Assembly: GCA_964371615.1 (NCBI GenBank)
Contig: CAYJMS010000001.1
Coordinates: 558,001 to 622,000, forward strand
DNA length: 64,000 nt
Direction: 5' to 3'
Source: SpSt-333 sp964371615
GTDB lineage: Bacteria; Bacteroidota; Ignavibacteria; UBA10030; UBA8401
This document shows, piece after piece, positions 18,467 through 27,178 of this stretch. The translations under genes were made by a program, and so were the position numbers. Each line of letters opens with the position of its first letter. The stretch's first letter is position 1. Under the pieces are notes generated by a model that saw only the letters and a list, made by a program, of their open reading frames with translations, was not told where the DNA came from and did not search any database.

Positions 18467-20620
18467 ATGAATAAAAAATTGATCAAATCCCTCTTTGGAA
18501 TTCTTTTTGCCGTTGTGTCGGTCGCACTCACTGCGTTGCTGTTCCGTTTCGAATTTTTCCAGTCTCTTGAACGGAAAGCATACGATGCCATGATGACGGC
18601 GCGGGGTGAACGTGAAAACACCCGAAACGTCGTCATTGTCAAGATCGACGAGTACAGTATTAAAGAATTGGATTATCCCATTCCGCGGGACAAATACGGT
18701 ACCCTGCTGGCAATTCTTGCGCAGAGCGGCGCTCTGGCAATCGGCGTCGACGATCTTTTCCCGACGATAAAACAGGACAGCGTTTCGCTCGCCCAGAACG
18801 ATCAATTTCTACTCTTCCACAATTATGCACCGAATGTGTATCATGCAATTGGCCCGTTCATTCCCTCGGGTGTCGATCCCGGATCGACGCTGACCATCGA
18901 TGACGAAGCGTACTATTCGCTGCATCAGCACTCCATCCCGGCCAACGGTGCAGAGTTTCCGTTTCCGATCGCGACGTTTATCGACGACCGACCGTATGAT
19001 TCCCTTGCAAATCTGGCGGCGGGTGTCGGTCATATCCTGCTCCGCCCGGATTCCATCGACGGTATCATTCGTTCCGTGCCGTTTTTTGTCAATTATGCGG
19101 GAGACCTCTATCCGACATTCGGCGCTGCGCTGGCATTTGCCGCTGCGCAAGTCGATCTGGAAAAAGTACTGATCTCCAAAACCGAAACCGGATATCTTGT
19201 GCATGCCGGTCCTCTGGAAATTCCGTTAACACAATACGGCGACCTGTATGTTGATTATATCGGACCAAACGAGAATTTCAAGCAGGTGTCGTTGCAGGAA
19301 ATTCTTGATGCGTTTGTGAAACAAGATCAGGAATTTCTGGCGCAGTTTAAGGATGCGGTCGTCATTATCGGCCCGACCGCGCGGTCAATCGGCGATCACA
19401 ATCCGACGCCGATTGCGGACATTTCTCCGAATTGTTTCGTTCACGCCAATGTTTATGACCAGATAATGATGAATTCGTATGTCACCCTGGCGCCGATGGA
19501 AACGCAGCTCCTATTGCTGCTATTCATGGCGCTCATCGTGAGTATCGCTGCCACACTACTGAAACTCCGCGTGAGCGCACCGGTTGGCATTCTGTTGATT
19601 GCGGGATATCTCTGGTTCGCGTTTTTTACGTTTACGAATACCGGCGAAGTCTATCCGTTGGTCGAACCGCTGTTCGCATTGTTCTTCTGCTATGCATCGG
19701 GCATGAGTTACACCGCCGCCACTGAGGGACGTCAAAAGGCGCAGATCAAAGGAATGTTTGAACGCTATGTCGATCGGACGGTCGTGCAACAGATTATTGA
19801 TAACCCGTCATTGGTGAAACTCGGCGGCGAGGAACGCGAAATCACGACAATGTTTGCCGATATCGAGGGATTTACCGGTATGGCGGAAAAAATGGGTCCT
19901 CAGAACACGGTTGCCATGCTCAATTCATACCTGACGGAAATGACCAATATCATGATCGAAGAGTATGGAACGATTGATAAATATATCGGCGATGCGATCA
20001 TGGCATTCTGGGGCGCTCCGCTGGATGACCGTGATCATGCGTTCCATTCCTGCAGCGCAGCGTTGAAGATGCAGCGGAAACTGCTGGCATTACACACAAA
20101 ATGGATTCACTACGGCAGGCCCGTAGTAAACCAGCGCATCGGCATCAACACCGGCAAAGCGGTGGTGGGAAACATGGGGGCAGAAGCCCGATTGAATTAT
20201 ACCGCCATCGGCGATCCGGTCAACCTTGCCTCCCGTCTCGAAGGAGTGAACAAAGAATACGGCACCCGGCTGCTGATGAGTGACAATACGTACCGGCAAG
20301 TGCATGACCGTGTTCTTTCACGAGAAATGGATCTTGTCGTTGTCATGGGGAAAACCGAACCGGTCCGCATCTATGAACTGATTGCGCTGGCAGACGAAGT
20401 CCAGACTGATGCAACGAAGAAATTTCTCGAGTTTTATCACAACGGATTGGAAGCATACAAAAAACGGGCATGGAAAAGCGCCATCGACCAATTTCAACAG
20501 GCGCTCACGATCCGCAGGGATGATATTGTTTCGAATCTCTACATTCAGCGTTCCATGCTTTTTGTCGATAATCCACCCCCGGATAATTGGAACGGCGTTT
20601 TTGTTATGACAAAAAAATAA
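18467..20620 (+). CDS. CHASE2-domain class III adenylate cyclase
   Basis: 717-residue membrane receptor. A first membrane helix (about residues 8-26) is followed by a periplasmic CHASE2 domain (about 35-330). Then come three helices (about 345-415; LLLLLFMALIVSIAATLL, VGILLIAGYLWFAFFTF, LFALFFCYASGM) and a cytoplasmic class III cyclase domain (about 450-640). Metal-binding Asp 465 (FADIEGF) and Asp 509 (DKYIGDAIMAFW) are intact. Lys 505, the Thr in NYTAIGDPVNLASR and the Asn/Arg of that motif fit adenine-specific class IIIb enzymes, so cAMP is the likely product. A short helical TPR-like tail follows. It closes the envelope cluster, suggesting that it reports an envelope signal. Confidence 0.9.
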   Translation: MNKKLIKSLFGILFAVVSVALTALLFRFEFFQSLERKAYDAMMTARGERENTRNVVIVKIDEYSIKELDYPIPRDKYGTLLAILAQSGALAIGVDDLFPTIKQDSVSLAQNDQFLLFHNYAPNVYHAIGPFIPSGVDPGSTLTIDDEAYYSLHQHSIPANGAEFPFPIATFIDDRPYDSLANLAAGVGHILLRPDSIDGIIRSVPFFVNYAGDLYPTFGAALAFAAAQVDLEKVLISKTETGYLVHAGPLEIPLTQYGDLYVDYIGPNENFKQVSLQEILDAFVKQDQEFLAQFKDAVVIIGPTARSIGDHNPTPIADISPNCFVHANVYDQIMMNSYVTLAPMETQLLLLLFMALIVSIAATLLKLRVSAPVGILLIAGYLWFAFFTFTNTGEVYPLVEPLFALFFCYASGMSYTAATEGRQKAQIKGMFERYVDRTVVQQIIDNPSLVKLGGEEREITTMFADIEGFTGMAEKMGPQNTVAMLNSYLTEMTNIMIEEYGTIDKYIGDAIMAFWGAPLDDRDHAFHSCSAALKMQRKLLALHTKWIHYGRPVVNQRIGINTGKAVVGNMGAEARLNYTAIGDPVNLASRLEGVNKEYGTRLLMSDNTYRQVHDRVLSREMDLVVVMGKTEPVRIYELIALADEVQTDATKKFLEFYHNGLEAYKKRAWKSAIDQFQQALTIRRDDIVSNLYIQRSMLFVDNPPPDNWNGVFVMTKK

Positions 20621-20691
20621 TCCCTCCATCCGGAGCTTTACGGGCCGCCATTGCGGACAGATGCATCGGAAATGGAGTGGTGATTGGATCG

Positions 20692-20723
20692 AAAAAACCC
20701 GCGGCGCACTCCGCGGGTTTTTT
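20692..20723 (+). terminator. Rho-independent terminator after the cyclase
   Basis: A GC-rich stem CCCGCGG / CCGCGGG with a CGCACT loop is flanked by six A on the left and six T or more on the right. This gives a 13-bp stem with a U-tract on either strand. It ends the 7601-20620 cluster on the plus strand, 72 bases past the cyclase stop. Confidence 0.92.
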
Positions 20724-20741
20724 ATGACGGGGAGTTCATAA

Positions 20742-20771
20742 TTGCATTTCATAAATTTCTTTTATACTTTG
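20742..20771 (+). promoter_or_regulatory. Possible promoter of sdhCAB
   Basis: TTGCAT at 20742 and TATACTTTG at 20763 lie just after the cyclase terminator and 48 bases before the sdhC ATG. The second box mixes a sigma-70 -10 (TATACT) with the TTTG tail of the Bacteroidota -7 element. The spacer to TTG is 15 bases by the classical definition, or 18 bases from the TTG triplet, close to the Bacteroidota arrangement. This is pattern matching only. Confidence 0.35.
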
Positions 20772-20818
20772 ACCCCAGTTTATTTTGCTCTCTTTCTTAG
20801 AACAAACGCTGCACTCCT

Positions 20819-21493
20819 ATGAACGCCTTTTTTACCTTCATCAATTCCTCCGTCGGCAAAAAATTATTGATGAGTTTGACGGGGATCTTTCTTGCCATCT
20901 TCCTGATCGTCCATCTTGCGGGGAATCTCCTTGTATTGAGAGCGGACGGCGGAGCGATGTTCAACGCCTATGCCCATTTTATGGGCGGGAATCCGTTGAT
21001 CAGGACTCTGGAAATCGGCTTGTTCCTGCTTTTGCTGATCCATAGCATCAACGGGATCCGGATCTGGTACCAGAACCGGAAAGCGCGCGGAAAACAGTAC
21101 GAAGTATATAAGTTGGAGGAGAATACGACACTGCAATCCAGAATGATGGCGATCTCTGCATCGCTTGTGTTGCTGTTTCTGGTTGTCCATTTACGGAAAT
21201 TCTGGGTTCCGGCGCGGCTCGAAGGGGAGCAGGATATGGCAACGCTTGTCCTGACGACATTTCGCGATCCGTTCTATGTCGTATTCTATCTCGCGGCGCT
21301 GATCATCCTCGGTTACCATCTGCGTCACGGATTCCAGTCGGCGTTCCAGACGCTGGGATGGAAAACGAAGCGGTACAGCGACATCATAGAATTTATTGCC
21401 GTGTTGTTCTGGCTCGTCATCCCGATCGGTTTTGCGATCATCCCTCTCTATATATATTTCACCGGCGGCAGCGCCGTTGCATTGATCCAGTAA
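20819..21493 (+). CDS. sdhC: Succinate dehydrogenase/fumarate reductase cytochrome b subunit
   Basis: 224 residues with five predicted membrane helices, the single-anchor di-haem type found in Bacteroidota and Epsilonproteobacteria (no separate SdhD). Visible signatures are the SSVGKKLLMSLTGIFLAIFLIVHLAGNL N-terminus with a haem-ligand His in IVHLAGN, LLIHSINGIRIW, LFLVVHLRKFW and YHLRHGFQSAFQTLGW, each supplying candidate haem-ligand histidines. It anchors the SdhAB catalytic subunits to the inner membrane and passes electrons to quinone. It starts the sdhCAB operon with a separate promoter region behind the upstream terminator. Confidence 0.95.
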   Translation: MNAFFTFINSSVGKKLLMSLTGIFLAIFLIVHLAGNLLVLRADGGAMFNAYAHFMGGNPLIRTLEIGLFLLLLIHSINGIRIWYQNRKARGKQYEVYKLEENTTLQSRMMAISASLVLLFLVVHLRKFWVPARLEGEQDMATLVLTTFRDPFYVVFYLAALIILGYHLRHGFQSAFQTLGWKTKRYSDIIEFIAVLFWLVIPIGFAIIPLYIYFTGGSAVALIQ

Positions 21494-21515
21494 ATCTTAA
21501 GCAGTGAGATCACGT

Positions 21516-23429
21516 ATGGCACTCGATTCGAAAATTCCCAACGGTCCGATAGAAAAAAAATGGGCAGACCATAAATTCCACATGAAGCTGGTGAATCCGG
21601 CGAACCGGCGGAAATACAAGATTATTGTCGTCGGTACCGGCTTGGCAGGTTCATCCGTCGCCGCAAGTCTCGGAGAACTCGGATATAACGTTCTGGCATT
21701 CTCCTATCATGAATCGCCGCGCCGGGCACACAGTATCGCCGCCCAGGGGGGGATCAACGCCCCCAAGAATTATTCGAACGACGGCGACAGCGTCTACCGG
21801 TTGTTTTACGATACGTTAAAAGGCGGAGATTACCGCGCGCGCGAAGCGAATGTCTACCGGCTTGCCGAAGTAAGCGGCAGCATCATCGATCAGTGCGTTG
21901 CGCAGGGTGTTCCGTTTGCCCGCGATTATGCCGGCTATCTGGATAACCGATCGTTCGGCGGGGCACAGGTGGCGCGAACATTTTATGCGCGTGGCCAAAC
22001 GGGGCAACAGTTGCTGCTCGGTGCGTATTCTGCACTGATTCGGCAAATGGATGCGGGTTCGGTGAAATTCTATGAACGGCGTGAGATGCTCGATCTGGTT
22101 GTGGTGGGCGGAAAAGCGCGGGGCATCATCGCCCGCAATCTTCTGAACGGTAAACTCGAATCGTATTCGGCCGACGCCGTGGTGCTTGCCACCGGCGGAT
22201 ACGGCAATGTCTTTTATCTTTCGACAAACGCAAAAGCGTGTAACGCAACGGCAATTTGGCGCGCGCATAAACGCGGCGCGTTCTTCGGCAATCCCTGCTA
22301 CACGCAGATTCATCCGACATGCATTCCGGTCACCGGAGACCACCAGTCCAAATTAACATTAATGAGCGAGAGTCTTCGCAACGACGGCCGCGTTTGGGTT
22401 CCGAAGAAAAAGGGAGACACCCGTGTCGCGAAAGACATTCCGGAAAGCGAACGGGATTATTATCTCGAACGGATGTACCCGTCGTTTGGAAATTTGGTTC
22501 CGCGCGACGTTGCCAGCCGCCGCGCAAAAGAAATGTGCGATGCCGGTTACGGTGTCGGCGCATCGAAGATGGCGGTGTATCTTGACTTTGCCGATGCCTT
22601 CAAGCGTCTCGGTAAAGAGAAGATCTTCGAAAAATACGGCAACCTTCTTGACATGTACAAGCAAATCACCGGAGAAGATCCGTACCAGGTTCCGATGAGA
22701 ATCTATCCCGCCGTTCACTATACGATGGGCGGGTTATGGGTCGATTATAATCTGATGAGCACCGTTCCGGGCCTTTTCGTTCTTGGCGAAGCAAACTTTT
22801 CGGATCATGGAGCCAACCGTCTCGGTGCAAGCGCACTGATGCAGGGGCTTGCGGACGGATATTTCATCGCGCCGTATACGATCAGCGATTATCTTGCCGG
22901 CACAACGTTCGCACCGGTGTCCACGGATGCCAAAGAATTCAAAGACTCGGAAAACACCGTGACCGCTTCAATCAATAAATTGCTCGGTATTGACGGAAAG
23001 AAGACAGTCGACGAATTTCACCGGGAATACGGCAAAGTGATGTGGGATTATGTCGGGATGGCACGAAACAAAGAGGGATTGAAAAAAGCGCTGGAAAAAT
23101 TACCCAAGATACGGGAAGAATTCTGGAAGAATGTAAAAATCACCGGAAATGCCCACGACATCAACACCGAACTGGAAAAAGCGCAGAGAGTTGCGGATTT
23201 CTTGGAACTCGGTGAATTGATGGCAATGGATGCGCTGAACAGAGAAGAATCGTGCGGCGGACACTTCCGCGAAGAATTCCAGACCGACGACGGCGAAGCG
23301 AAACGCAACGACAGAACCTTTGCGTATGTTTCTGCATGGGAATATAAAGGTCCGGGGAAAAAGCAGGTGTTGCACAAAGAAAATCTTAAATTCGAATACG
23401 TAAAACCGTCTCAACGAAGTTACAAGTAA
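21516..23429 (+). CDS. sdhA: Succinate dehydrogenase flavoprotein subunit
   Basis: 637 residues from the ATG at 21516 (MALDSKIPNG); an in-frame GTG at 21504 is less likely. The dinucleotide-binding VVGTGLAGSS is at residues 38-47. The covalent FAD site is His 72 in RAHSIAAQGGIN. Further family signatures are ATGGYGNVFYLSTNA, QIHPTCIP, and YTMGGLWVDY followed by LGEANFSDHGANRLGA near the FAD-binding end. It oxidises succinate to fumarate in the TCA cycle, or the reverse. It is 22 bases downstream of sdhC and 69 bases upstream of sdhB; that larger gap has no hairpin. Confidence 0.97.
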   Translation: MALDSKIPNGPIEKKWADHKFHMKLVNPANRRKYKIIVVGTGLAGSSVAASLGELGYNVLAFSYHESPRRAHSIAAQGGINAPKNYSNDGDSVYRLFYDTLKGGDYRAREANVYRLAEVSGSIIDQCVAQGVPFARDYAGYLDNRSFGGAQVARTFYARGQTGQQLLLGAYSALIRQMDAGSVKFYERREMLDLVVVGGKARGIIARNLLNGKLESYSADAVVLATGGYGNVFYLSTNAKACNATAIWRAHKRGAFFGNPCYTQIHPTCIPVTGDHQSKLTLMSESLRNDGRVWVPKKKGDTRVAKDIPESERDYYLERMYPSFGNLVPRDVASRRAKEMCDAGYGVGASKMAVYLDFADAFKRLGKEKIFEKYGNLLDMYKQITGEDPYQVPMRIYPAVHYTMGGLWVDYNLMSTVPGLFVLGEANFSDHGANRLGASALMQGLADGYFIAPYTISDYLAGTTFAPVSTDAKEFKDSENTVTASINKLLGIDGKKTVDEFHREYGKVMWDYVGMARNKEGLKKALEKLPKIREEFWKNVKITGNAHDINTELEKAQRVADFLELGELMAMDALNREESCGGHFREEFQTDDGEAKRNDRTFAYVSAWEYKGPGKKQVLHKENLKFEYVKPSQRSYK

Positions 23430-23498
23430 CGATTACTTATACACTGTGTTCCCGAACGTCATTCCGGGAACGAGAGTACTGTCGTAATAGGAGAAAGA

Positions 23499-24236
23499 AT
23501 GAAAATATTGCTGAAAGTATGGCGTCAGAAGGACCAAAATGACGAAGGACGCTTTGTGGAATATACTGCCACCGACGTCTCGCCGGATATGTCCTTCCTG
23601 GAAATGCTCGATATCGTGAACATGGACCTCGTGAAGAAAGGGGAAGTGCCGATTGCATTTGATCATGACTGTCGCGAAGGAATCTGCGGCAGCTGCGGAT
23701 TGATGATCAACGGCCGCGCGCACGGCCCGGGTAAAGGGATCGCAACCTGCCAGTTGCATATGCGAAGTTTTCAGGACGGAGACATGATCGTCATCGAACC
23801 GTGGCGTTCCGTCGCCTTCCCGGTATTGAAAGACCTGATGGTCGATCGCACGGCGTTCGATCGCATTATGCAGGCGGGCGGATACACATCGGCAAAGACC
23901 GGCGGAGTTCCGGACGGCAATTCGCTGCTGATACCGAAACCGGTCGCCGACGAAGCGTTCGACGCGGCGGCGTGTATCGGCTGCGGCGCATGCGTAGCGG
24001 CCTGCCCGAATTCATCCGCGATGCTCTTTGTTTCCGCGAAAGTGTCGCAGCTGGCGCTTCTGCCGCAGGGACAGGCGGAACGGACAACACGGGTCAATCG
24101 TATGATAGCGCAAATGGATGAAGAAAAGTTCGGCAGCTGTTCAAATACCTATGCCTGCGAAGCGGAATGTCCAAAAGAGATTTCGGTCGTGCACATCGCT
24201 CGTCTGAACAGGGAGTTTGTTGCAGCACAGTTTTGA
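23499..24236 (+). CDS. sdhB: Succinate dehydrogenase iron-sulfur subunit
   Basis: 245 residues with GGAGAAAGA just before the ATG. The plant-type [2Fe-2S] ligands are C58, C63, C66 and C84 (DCREGICGSCG and ATCQLH). The C-terminal ferredoxin-like domain has CIGCGACVAACP (C159, C162, C165, C169) and C214, C220, C224 for the [4Fe-4S] and [3Fe-4S] clusters. It relays electrons from SdhA to the haems and quinone of SdhC. It is the last gene of the operon, followed by two hairpins. Confidence 0.97.
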   Translation: MKILLKVWRQKDQNDEGRFVEYTATDVSPDMSFLEMLDIVNMDLVKKGEVPIAFDHDCREGICGSCGLMINGRAHGPGKGIATCQLHMRSFQDGDMIVIEPWRSVAFPVLKDLMVDRTAFDRIMQAGGYTSAKTGGVPDGNSLLIPKPVADEAFDAAACIGCGACVAACPNSSAMLFVSAKVSQLALLPQGQAERTTRVNRMIAQMDEEKFGSCSNTYACEAECPKEISVVHIARLNREFVAAQF

Positions 24237-24245
24237 TCTGCACAG

Positions 24246-24274
24246 CGTTCCGTTCGCATTGTGCGAACGGAACG
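24246..24274 (+). terminator. Perfect 13-bp palindrome after sdhB
   Basis: CGTTCCGTTCGCA, loop TTG, then the exact complement TGCGAACGGAACG, starting ten bases after the sdhB stop. There is no T-run immediately after it, so by itself it is either an RNA-protecting 3' hairpin or part of a tandem termination region with the next hairpin at 24304. Confidence 0.6.
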
Positions 24275-24303
24275 ATCGATAATACTTTAGGAGTATGAAC
24301 ACA

Positions 24304-24326
24304 AAAGCCTCGGTGACCAAGGCTTT
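24304..24326. terminator. Bidirectional terminator between sdhB and ftsX
   Basis: AAAGCCT and AGGCTTT form a stem over CGGTGACCA, which can pair further (GGT/ACC). The plus side continues with GCTATTTTAAA. The minus side reads through the complementary AGGCTTTTGTGTT, giving a short U-tract. Convergent sdhB and ftsX can share it. Confidence 0.7.
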
Positions 24327-24361
24327 GCTATTTTAAAATGAACGCCGTTCCGGAAACAATA

Positions 24362-25243
24362 TCAATTCAGAACGATGTTTTCCGAAATGAACCGCTTCAC
24401 CGACCAACCGCTTCCGAGTAATCCGAGCACAACTCCCGCGCCGATCATAATGACGTAAAAGTATATTTCAACGCTGAAGAAATCATGCAGGTCTGCGCTG
24501 AGAAAATTTTTAGTCAGATATATGATGCTCCAAATCATTCCTGCCGACAGTCCTCCGCCGAGCAATCCGTGCAGCATTCCCTCGATCAGGAACGGCATAC
24601 GGATGAATCCGCGCGTGGCGCCGACCAGTTTCATGGTGGTGATCATTTTCCGTTTTGCGCAGATCGTCAGACGGATGGTATTGGAGACGAGAAATAATGT
24701 AGCGATCAGCAGCGTCAAACCGATGGCCGCACTGGCGCCGACGAAGACCTTGAAGCGCCGGTCCAGAATTTCCAGAAGCGCTTTCCGGTAAATGACGTCA
24801 TCGACCCCTTCTATTGACGATAATGTTGCATGGACGTTTTTTGCGCTGTCCGAATTCTTGTATTCCGGCGTAAGTTGAAGTTTGAACGAAGCGGGAAGCG
24901 GGTTGAAATCGAGCACGGCATTGATATCCTCTCCGAATTCCCGTTTAAAGATTGACGCCGCATCGTCTTTCGAGATAAATGTGGCGCCGGCAACACCCGG
25001 AACGGATAAAAATGTTTCGCGCATTGCTTCCGCATCGTTGTCGGTGATCTCGACCGAAAGAAATACTTCCATCTCCACCTTGTCCCGGAACGACTGGATG
25101 ACCTGATTCGTGTTCCGATAGATGATCGCGAACAATCCCAACAGCAACAGCGATATTGTCATCGTAAAGATGGTGATAAACGACGATAATCGCGCACGTT
25201 TGAATCCGGAAAATCCCTCTTTCACCGTATAAAAGAATGCCAT
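24362..25243 (-). CDS. ftsX: Cell division permease-like protein FtsX
   Basis: 293 residues. It has an N-terminal cytoplasmic part and first membrane helix (SSFITIFTMTISLLLLGLFAIIY). A periplasmic domain of about 110 residues includes VPGVAGATFISKDDAASIFKREFGED. The last three helices follow, with the conserved TLFLVSNTIRLTI and the LVGATRGFIRMPFLIEGMLHGLLGG stretch typical of FtsX. With FtsE (not in this window) it forms an ABC-like complex that activates septal peptidoglycan hydrolases. It is the last gene of the long clpS-ftsX operon, one base after the pheA stop codon region. Confidence 0.95.
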   Translation of the reverse strand: MAFFYTVKEGFSGFKRARLSSFITIFTMTISLLLLGLFAIIYRNTNQVIQSFRDKVEMEVFLSVEITDNDAEAMRETFLSVPGVAGATFISKDDAASIFKREFGEDINAVLDFNPLPASFKLQLTPEYKNSDSAKNVHATLSSIEGVDDVIYRKALLEILDRRFKVFVGASAAIGLTLLIATLFLVSNTIRLTICAKRKMITTMKLVGATRGFIRMPFLIEGMLHGLLGGGLSAGMIWSIIYLTKNFLSADLHDFFSVEIYFYVIMIGAGVVLGLLGSGWSVKRFISENIVLN

Positions 25244-25244
25244 T

Positions 25245-26075
25245 TTATTTGTTCACTTTCCCTTGAGGATATGATCCGAGTATTTTGACGAATGAGGCGT
25301 GCTTCCGCAGCGCACGCATGGACGAAAGAAACCGGGAATTGTCGTCCGAATTGATGTCGAGATAAAAAATATATTCCCACGGTTTGCCGGCGATCGGGCG
25401 GGATTCGATCTTCTCGATGTTAATATCCCGTTCGGCGAATGCCGCCAGGCACCGGACCAATGAGCCGGGAACATGTTTCGTCGCAAAAAGAAGAGATGTT
25501 TTGCCGATCCCTTTTTGAACGAGGCCTTTTTTCGAAAGGACCACAAACCGGGTAAAATTTCGGTGATCCGTTTCGATATTCTTGCGCAGAATGGTGAGGC
25601 CATAATGCCGGGCCGCCTGTTCGCTGGCAATTGCCGCAGAGTCGATGCGGTGTTCTTCCGCGATCATTTTTGCCGCACCGGCGGTATCGTAAAATTGATG
25701 TATGGTTGCGTTCTTTAAAGTCCGGAGATAATCATCGCATTGACCGATCGCCTGCGGATGGGAATAGACATGACGTACCTCTTTCAATGATACGCCCGGC
25801 ATCACCATCAGACAATGATGGATCTGCAGTTTAATCTCGCCGACGATGAAGAGCGGATATTCCCTCAATAGATCGTAATTCTGTGCAATGCTGCCAAAAA
25901 GGGAATTTTCAATCGGAATGATTCCGAACGGCGACCGACGCCGTGCCACGTCGTCGAATACATCGCGGAAATTCGGACGGGGGACGGGAGTGCATACCGG
26001 TCCGAAGTACGCCAGCGCCGCTCTTTCGCTAAACGCGCCCGGTTCTCCCTGATATGATACGAGCTGTTGCTTCAT
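25245..26075 (-). CDS. pheA: Prephenate dehydratase
   Basis: 276 residues, monofunctional. It converts prephenate to phenylpyruvate in phenylalanine synthesis. The catalytic domain shows SYQGEPGAFSE, FGIIPIENSLFGSI, VYSHPQAIGQC, DTAGAAKMIAE, AAIASEQAARHYGL and the essential TRF at residues 175-177. A C-terminal ACT regulatory domain begins near 190 (TSLLFATKHVPGSLVRCL) with the Phe-binding ESRP motif (KIESRPIAGKPWEY). The start abuts the stop of the upstream lipoprotein gene. Feedback inhibition by phenylalanine is expected from the ACT domain. Confidence 0.96.
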   Translation of the reverse strand: MKQQLVSYQGEPGAFSERAALAYFGPVCTPVPRPNFRDVFDDVARRRSPFGIIPIENSLFGSIAQNYDLLREYPLFIVGEIKLQIHHCLMVMPGVSLKEVRHVYSHPQAIGQCDDYLRTLKNATIHQFYDTAGAAKMIAEEHRIDSAAIASEQAARHYGLTILRKNIETDHRNFTRFVVLSKKGLVQKGIGKTSLLFATKHVPGSLVRCLAAFAERDINIEKIESRPIAGKPWEYIFYLDINSDDNSRFLSSMRALRKHASFVKILGSYPQGKVNK

Positions 26076-26585
26076 TTAATAATTCGATTCATCCCGCCAG
26101 CGGGTGATCATCCACACATCGCCGATGTTCGAGCGCTCCAGTGTCCAATTCGCATATCCGTCGACCCGCACGATATCGCTGGCGTTGAAAGTGACCGTGA
26201 GATTAAAGTTTCTGATGATCGTCGCCCGCAGACTGTCGCTGTCGATGGTCGATGAGATAACCGTATTCCACACCAGATCGAGGCGCTGCACGTTTTGGAA
26301 AAGGCCGTAGGTCGTACGGATATCTTCGTCGCGTGTCCAGAAAACGTCGACTCCTTTGTCGTAATCACGATAGACAAAAATAAAGTTCGGCGCAAGCAAT
26401 TGGCCGTAGATCATGGAATCGCGAAATGCGTACGCCTGTTTGAAATTCTGGAAGACTCCGTCGATCTGCGTCTGATCGCCGAGAATGGTTTCGCCGCTCG
26501 AGAGTGTCGTGTCGAGCGCCGGCGCAAACGGATTGTCGCAGCCGATGAAACTTACTACGATGACCACAAAGGCGATGATTCTCAT
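26076..26585 (-). CDS. Small lipoprotein with NTF2/SnoaL-like body (lipoprotein 2)
   Basis: 169 residues from the ATG at 26585, which overlaps the previous stop in an ATGA. The start gives a lipoprotein signal MRIIAFVVIVVSFIGC with the lipobox FIGC. The mature part has a helix (IDGVFQNFKQAYAFRDSMIYGQLL), a short loop APNFIFVYR, then beta strands ending in WMITRWRDE. This helix-plus-sheet order resembles NTF2/SnoaL folds. It is weakly similar in layout to the adjacent lipoprotein 1, which also ends in an aromatic W.I.RW.DY element, suggesting tandem duplication. Role unknown; probably in the periplasm. Confidence 0.65.
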   Translation of the reverse strand: MRIIAFVVIVVSFIGCDNPFAPALDTTLSSGETILGDQTQIDGVFQNFKQAYAFRDSMIYGQLLAPNFIFVYRDYDKGVDVFWTRDEDIRTTYGLFQNVQRLDLVWNTVISSTIDSDSLRATIIRNFNLTVTFNASDIVRVDGYANWTLERSNIGDVWMITRWRDESNY

Positions 26586-27178
26586 TTCGAGAACAATCCT
26601 TTCAATTCGCTCCAACTGGAATCTTTCTTTGTTTCATAGTCGATCCACCGGTAAATAACCCAGATATTGTTCTTGTTCGGCGACATGGTCAGTTCACTTC
26701 GCCCTGCAAATTGGTCGGTGATTCCCGCCCGGCTGTGGGGAACAAACAATGTATAATCGACGGTATAGACCACCGAATCGGACTGATATTTTACCGGCTG
26801 CACCGGATAAGTGATCGTAATCTGCGGAGCGGACGATGCCGATGTCGATCCGGTCATATTCCTGAAATAATCGACCTCGAATGTTTTGTTCCAGGTGGCG
26901 AACACCGCACCGTACCGCGCGGCGGCCGATTGATTCGGAACGAAGACGAAAGAACGGGAATGCGCGATAGTATCGGCAAAGAGTTTTTCGTACTCCTGGA
27001 TATTTTTTTGCTGGAACGCCGTCAGGAAATTCTGCATCAGAATCCTTTCATCGGTGGCGGCAGGGAGCGATTGATTGTCGGTGACCGGATTTTCAGGATC
27101 CCGGGTATCGAACAGATTGCACGACACAACGACGAACGATAGGAGCAGCAGTGCGCCGTATGGTCGTTTACATCGCAA
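26582..27178 (-). CDS. Small lipoprotein with NTF2/SnoaL-like body (lipoprotein 1)
   Basis: 198 residues. The N-terminus MRCKRPYGALLLLSFVVVSC ends in a lipobox VVSC, followed by Asn, so an outer- or inner-membrane lipoprotein is expected. The mature protein has a helix (ILMQNFLTAFQQKNIQEYEKLFAD), then RSFVFVPN and strands ending in IWVIYRWIDYE. It starts 11 bases inside the 3' end of recR. Its layout parallels the next gene (26076-26585). I do not recognise a characterised family. A housekeeping neighbourhood (recR, pheA, ftsX) gives no hint of its job. Confidence 0.65.
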   Translation of the reverse strand: MRCKRPYGALLLLSFVVVSCNLFDTRDPENPVTDNQSLPAATDERILMQNFLTAFQQKNIQEYEKLFADTIAHSRSFVFVPNQSAAARYGAVFATWNKTFEVDYFRNMTGSTSASSAPQITITYPVQPVKYQSDSVVYTVDYTLFVPHSRAGITDQFAGRSELTMSPNKNNIWVIYRWIDYETKKDSSWSELKGLFSK

